Source: Ophiura sarsii
Lineage: Eukaryota; Echinodermata; Ophiuroidea; Amphilepidida; Ophiuridae
DNA: 64,000 bases
NCBI GenBank assembly: GCA_035610835.1
Contig: CM069444.1
Location: 1,538,614 to 1,602,613 of the forward strand
Reading direction: 5' to 3'
The first letter of the stretch is position 1. Every line of letters starts with the position of its first letter. Below, piece by piece: positions 46,301 to 52,500 of the stretch. A program made the translations under genes and the position numbers. The notes below the pieces were generated by a model that worked only from the letters and a program-made list of their open reading frames with translations, was not told the origin of the DNA and made no database searches.

Positions 46301-49300
46301 CGCGCAAAAATGTCCAGTTTTTTTAAAATAAAATGGTCCAGAATATTTTCGGAAGCCATCTTGTTATGCTTGAATAATTAAACATTGAAACTAATGTGTG
46401 GATCTAAAATGGTTCCCAAAAATGTTCCTGAAACCATCTTGTTATGCTTGAATAATGAAATATTGAACATAATTATAGGCGAAGCGCGCAAAAATTTCCA
46501 GTTTTTCTAACGAAAATGGTCCAGAAAAAGTTGCTGAAGCCATCTTGTTATGTTTGAATAATTAAATATTGAACATAATTACGCGCGAAGCGCGCAAAAA
46601 ATACCAGTGTTCTAACTAAAATGTCTTGTTATGCTTGAATAATTAATATTGAAACTACTACGTGCGTAGCGCGCAAAAATTTCCACTTTTTTAAACGAAA
46701 ATGGTCCAGAAAACATTCCTAAAGTCATTTTGTTATTGAATAATGAAATATTGAACATAATTATGCGCGAAGCGCGCAAAAATAAAATCAGTTTTTCTAA
46801 CTAAAATGGTCCAAAAAAGTTCCTGTAGCCATCTTGTTATGCTTGAATAGTTAAATATTGAACATAAATACGGTGCACTAAAATAGTCCAGAAAACGTTC
46901 CTGAAGTAATCTTGTTATGCTTGAATAAGCGCGCAAATAAATCAAGTTTTTCAACTAATATGGGACTGACACTGTATATTTTTTCAAACATCTTAAAATC
47001 TTAGTGATTTTTGCTACCTTAAACATCACTGTTTAGTCATAATATCAATATCATATCATAATCGAATATTTTAACGGATTTGTGTTGCCATTTTGAAAAT
47101 GGTTTTCTAGGGGAAAGGGTTCAGATAGGAGCATGTACGAATTACTGCCCCCCCCCCCCCCCCCTCACACACCCCCACACATCCACACTCTCTCACTGTC
47201 AGAGGTGAGAAATATGTTAGGGAAAACATGGGGTGAATCTTGCTATCTTAAACATCACTGTTTGGTCCAATGTCAATATCATGATCGAATATTTTAACAA
47301 ATTTGTGTTGTCTTTTTTTAGGAAAATTGTTTTCTTAGGGGAAAGGGTACATATAGGAGCATGTACGAATTATACCCCACCCTCAGAGGTGAGAAATACA
47401 TGTCTTTGGTCATATTAAATTGTTATGTGGTGTATGTAATACCAAACTCTTAAAATCCTAGGGGGTGCTGTGCACCCCTTAACTTATTATTGGACTGACA
47501 AGCTATATTTTTTCAAAAATCTTAAAATCTTATAGGGGGTTGCTGGGGTGCTGCAGCAACCCCCCCCCCCCCCCCCCCCTTCCCAGGGGCTTGGTATTAT
47601 AGGACAACACTAGTTTCACGCTTCATTCCGAGTATGTCTATGGAGGCCGGACTATGGCTCCAGGGAGACAAGTATGGCTCCTTTCGCACCGGTGAGAATT
47701 TTGAAGAAAATTATCTCTTCCACTCGCCGAAACATTTCCTTCAATTCAACCCAAACAATGAAATATGCTTTCTATTGAAATTGTTTCAACGCTCTGGTAA
47801 TTCGAAAATAAAATTGGCTCGATATCAAAAATGTCTGAATGAATCAGCATAATCTGCGTGCAGAATACCGTACCTAATTTGTTCCAATGCGAAAAGTTAT
47901 AAACCTCTTATTTGGTTTATCATCCGTGTGAACGAAAACGCAAATTAAAATAAAAGGGTGCTTTTTTCGACAACAGCGTGGGCTCGGTGCAGTGGTGTAA
48001 CTAGGTTTTGGCAAAAGTGTAAAAAATAAAAAGGAAGATAAGGAGGAAGGGTATACGAGCATAGACAGTGCAAGCGGGGAGTGGCCCCCATCATTGTCAC
48101 GGTGGGGACGATGACCCCCTCCTCAAAGAAAGCCAGTGTTTGCGCGAATTAGTTTCAATGTTTAACTATTCAAGCTTAACAACATGGTTTCAGGAACGTT
48201 TTCTGGACCATTTTAGTGAAAAAACTTGAAGTTTTTGCGAGTTAGATTCAATGTTTCTTTATTCAAGTTATAAGAAGATGGCTTAGGAACGTTTTTCTGG
48301 ACCATTTTAGTTTAAAAAACTGACAGTTTGTACGCTCAGGAACGTTTTCCTGGAGCTCTTTAGTCAGATAAAATAGCCATTTTTTGCGTGCTTCGCGCGA
48401 ATTGGTTTCAATGTTTATTCAAGCTTTATAACAACATGTTTCAGGAACGTTTTCTAGACCATTTTAGTCAGTAAAGTAGACATTTTTGCGCGTTTCGAGC
48501 GAATTGGTTTCATTTTTGTGTTTATTCAAGCTTAAATAAAATGGCTTCATGAACGTTTTTCAGGACCATTTTAGTGTTAAAATAACCAGTGTTTGCACAA
48601 ATTATGTTCAATGTTTTATTATTCAAGCTTAACAAGATTACTTCAGGAACGTTTTCAGGACCATTTCAGTGTAAAAATAACCAATTTTGCGCGCTATATT
48701 ATTCAAGCTTAACAAGATGGTTTTAGGAACGCGCGTATTAGTTTCACTGATTATTAATTAATGAAGCTTAACAAGATAGCTTCAGGAACGTTTTTCTAAA
48801 CCTTTATTTTTACAATAGCCAATTTTTTCGAGCTCCGCGGGAATTATTTTTTATTTTGTGTTATTCAATTTCAACAAGATGGCTTTATAAACGTTCTAAA
48901 CCTTTTAAGAGTTAAAATAGACATTTTTTTCGCGCTACGCACACATTAATTTCACTGTTTATTTATTATTCAAGTTTAACAAGATGGCTTCAAGTTCAAG
49001 AACGTTTTTCTAAACCTTTATTTTTACAATAGCAAATTTTTTGCGCGCTCCCCGCGCCAATTATTTTTATACTTCTTTGTTATTCAATTGGATCAAAGTG
49101 GCTTCAGGAACGTTTTCTGGACCTTTTTAATGTTAAAATAGACATTTTTGGCGCGCTACGCGCAAATTAGTTTCACTGATTAACTCAGTCAACAGACCCC
49201 CCCCCCCCTGTCCGCGTTAGAACCAATGGAATTTATTTTTAAGCCCCCCGGGTAAAAAATCCTGCGCACGCCTATGGACTGAGCAAATGCTGATAACGCG

Positions 49301-49507
49301 CGAAAAATTGCGTTTTACACTTATGTTGCCATCATTGAGGTACCTTGTGCATGGCTCGAAACGAGCTCATGCGCGCGTAGTATGTGAAAAATTGCTATTT
49401 TTGTACTAATTTGACCGTCATAATTACATAATTCCACGATTTCCCTTTCCAAATGAACCGACAGTGCCAATCTCAACCTATCGACTCAAAATATTGGTAA
49501 GGCGATC

Positions 49508-49539
<32 letters not shown>

Positions 49540-52500
49540 GCCCCCTCTGGCTATGCCACTGTTCCGATGTAGGGTGACGCGGGCCCGTATACTAAGGGGT
49601 CGTTTTACTACTAAATGTGCACTGCTAAAATGTTGAGTAAAACGATTACTCAACGTTACGTAACTATGCAACAGTTCAACAGTTGAGTAAACAATGCCCA
49701 ATATGTTCAACATGCAGTTGAGTAAAAATGCCCCAATATTTTACTCAACTGTTGAACATATTGGGCATTTTTACTCAACTGTTGAACAAATTGGGCATTT
49801 TTACTCAACTTTTGAACTGTTGCATAGTTACTCAACGTTGAGTAAACGTTTTACTCAACATTTTAGCAGTGTGGGGAATTGGATGTCACACATGACGCCT
49901 ATAATCAGTCGCCTTTTACCCCCAATTATCTGCATAAAAAGTAACTATCCATCGAGTTGAGGGCAGCATAAGGTACCAGACTCCTTGCGACACTCAGTTC
50001 GATGATTTAATTTAACCTTTGACCCCAACATCACATGACACAAGCTAAAAGTATGTCTTTTTTGACCGGTTTGCTGCGATGAGTGCGATGGTTTGCTTCA
50101 TATGAGTGCCCCCGTGCAAATTGAAACCTTTGATCTGAAACATATAACATACACGCAGGGTTTTGTCTTTTTAATTATTTTTATTCATTCATTCAAGTAA
50201 AATCTTAGACGTAAAAAAACATTCGCAGTTCGTACTTTACGGTGACAAGAAATCTATATATTAAAATTTGCGCTTACTAACTATGAGTATCTGTAAAATG
50301 TGTCACTTCAAGTGAAAAGAAATGCCCCCTTCAAATGGTGTTATACCGGGTGTCCCTAAAAAAAGGGTGCACGTGTTTACCCCACTTGTTGACCATGAAG
50401 TGCTAAGATTTTTTGTAAGATGTTTACACATATTAATAGATTAAATACCTGGCTTTCAGATGCTGCTTATTTCATCTGATTCGGATTTGTCAATCCTGAG
50501 ATATGGACAATTAACTAGAGCTACCCAGAATTGATGTTGTGCCACTTTACAGTTTCAAAGGTTTACTCCTAAGATACAAGTCCCACTTGTACGATTGCCC
50601 TTCACCAGTGTTATGCAAAATAACATTGTTGTATAGAGATTGAATAGGTTTAAATAATAGAATGAGTGCCTGTGTATCCAAGCACTACCGAATAATTATA
50701 AAGATGTTTGTTACATGATTCGAACGAGTTCTTTTGACGAGGTTTCACAAAATGTTTATTGGGCCTACATTTTCAAAACAGGACAGACGTCATATGGCTG
50801 TGTTCATGGTCTTAAAATATCATGAAACGAGAAGTCCAGCAGAAGTCACCAGAGAGTTTGCCATTCATTTCCCAAACACTCGCGTACCTTCTAGGAATAC
50901 ACCTACAAAGGAGTATTGGAAATACTTAATAGATGATACAAGCACCAATATGAATAAAGAACACTGGAAGACTAAGATATGAAAAGTGGCAGGACACAGT
51001 AACACATTGATAACGTGCGGCGTGCACTTCAGAGGGATCCAAGAATATGCTCGTAGAAATCCCTTACCACATATTCCAAGGACATCACTTGTGTTCCTCA
51101 GCCTCATTTAAACAATTCTGGTCAAATGCCCACCCACAATGTTTCAAGACGATTGATGCCTATAATGGATAGACCAATGTTAGTATCGTTTTGACGCTCA
51201 TAATCATTTTTTCTGTTAAAGTGGCACAACGTCGATTCTAAGTAGCTTTGATAAACTGGGTATATCTCAAGATCGACCAATTTAAATCAGATGAAATCAA
51301 CGGCATCTGAAAGCTGAGTGTTTTCCCTTTCCGTGTGTAAAACATATTAGATCAAACTTTAGGACTTCATGGTTAACAAGTTGCGCAAACATGTGCACCC
51401 TTTTTTAGGGACACCCTGTACATGTACTTGAATTGAATATGGGTTATGATTGTTATCGTAGCCTACTTACCAATATCACATATTTCTCCAACGAAACCCA
51501 CCGAGCAGGTACATACACCTGGACTCGTACACTCCCCATGGCCACAAGACGGATCACATACAGCTGTATTGTGATAAAATTAAATCGATTTGTCAAATCA
51601 TCTTCGAAAGGAAATGCCTCGTAACACTTTCCAAAAGTTCACAAAATGTTTCGAAAATGTCAACATTATTTAATTTCTTTCCCATATTTGGAATTACCAT
51701 GAGAAATACATTAACAAAAGTACAAACATGCCTAGTATTGGTTCAGTAATCCTTGAGATAGGCCTTGAAAGTTGGGAAAGGTTTCTGAGAAATCTGTTTT
51801 GTATGTGGTAAAACTATTATGGTCACGCGTTATTACCTCGCCTCCCAATAGGGTGGTGCTGTTACACTTTTTAGTTTCATGCTGTCATATTCCTTCGATA
51901 TATTTAAAACCACAAATACTATCTCAACAAATTTGGTATTATTTTAAAGCCCTAATAACAAGCTATCCGTCTGCAAAATGGCATTGGTATAGCTAATACA
52001 GAATGGGAGATACAGCTGTGTGAAGCTTGGGACCAGGGGTGGTGCTGGAAGGGGTGCCGCCTGTACAAACTCAATGTTCTTTTTACAATAACTAGTCACC
52101 CTGATGTTACAAACACCATTCTGGTCCCATTTTAAAGGATATTTAATAGTCTTTCAGTATGTAATTCAACAAACTTGTCAACTATTTGTAACAACTAATT
52201 AATTATGGCTAAGACCATGATCATCAGCTTTCTTCCTATTCGCTACACAGTCAACATGAATAATCAGCCTCAATTTAGGCCAAACAAAGAAGATAGTCTG
52301 TCTCAGAAACATTTTGCAAATAAGTTAAGTGCTGTGCGATTTTATTTTTTTATTTTTTTATTTTTTTATTTTTTTATTTTTAGAAAATAGGCTATGAGGT
52401 GAGCGATTTTTTGGGTTTTTGTTTTTGTTTTCTTTTGCTAATCCAAGCTTCAGAGAACTTTTTTAAACTTTTTATTTTAAAATCCCAAAAACAAAAACAA

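Larger units (their letters stand above)
44690..46945. repeat. GCGCG-motif tandem field, forward
   Basis: Roughly 15 diverged units of 90-130 bp: CTGAAGCCATCTTGTTATGC, TTGAATAATTAAACATTGAA, ACTAATxCGCGCGAAGCGCGCAAAAAT and AACTAAAATGGTCCAGAAAA. The GCGCGAAGCGCGC core is itself palindromic. A CCTCCTTCTC polypyrimidine run (45400-45505) and the third 91-bp cluster interrupt it. Confidence 0.82.
22936..51470 (-). other. Receptor intron 3 (28.5 kb), host of most repeats in the window
   Basis: The interval between the EGF and SRCR exons. I found no further minus-strand exon with a recognisable domain, but symmetric phase 1-1 exons could be missed by eye. It contains tandem arrays, foldbacks, LINE and hAT insertions listed separately. 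31050-31760 and 32150-33050 hold nothing I recognise. Confidence 0.5.
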
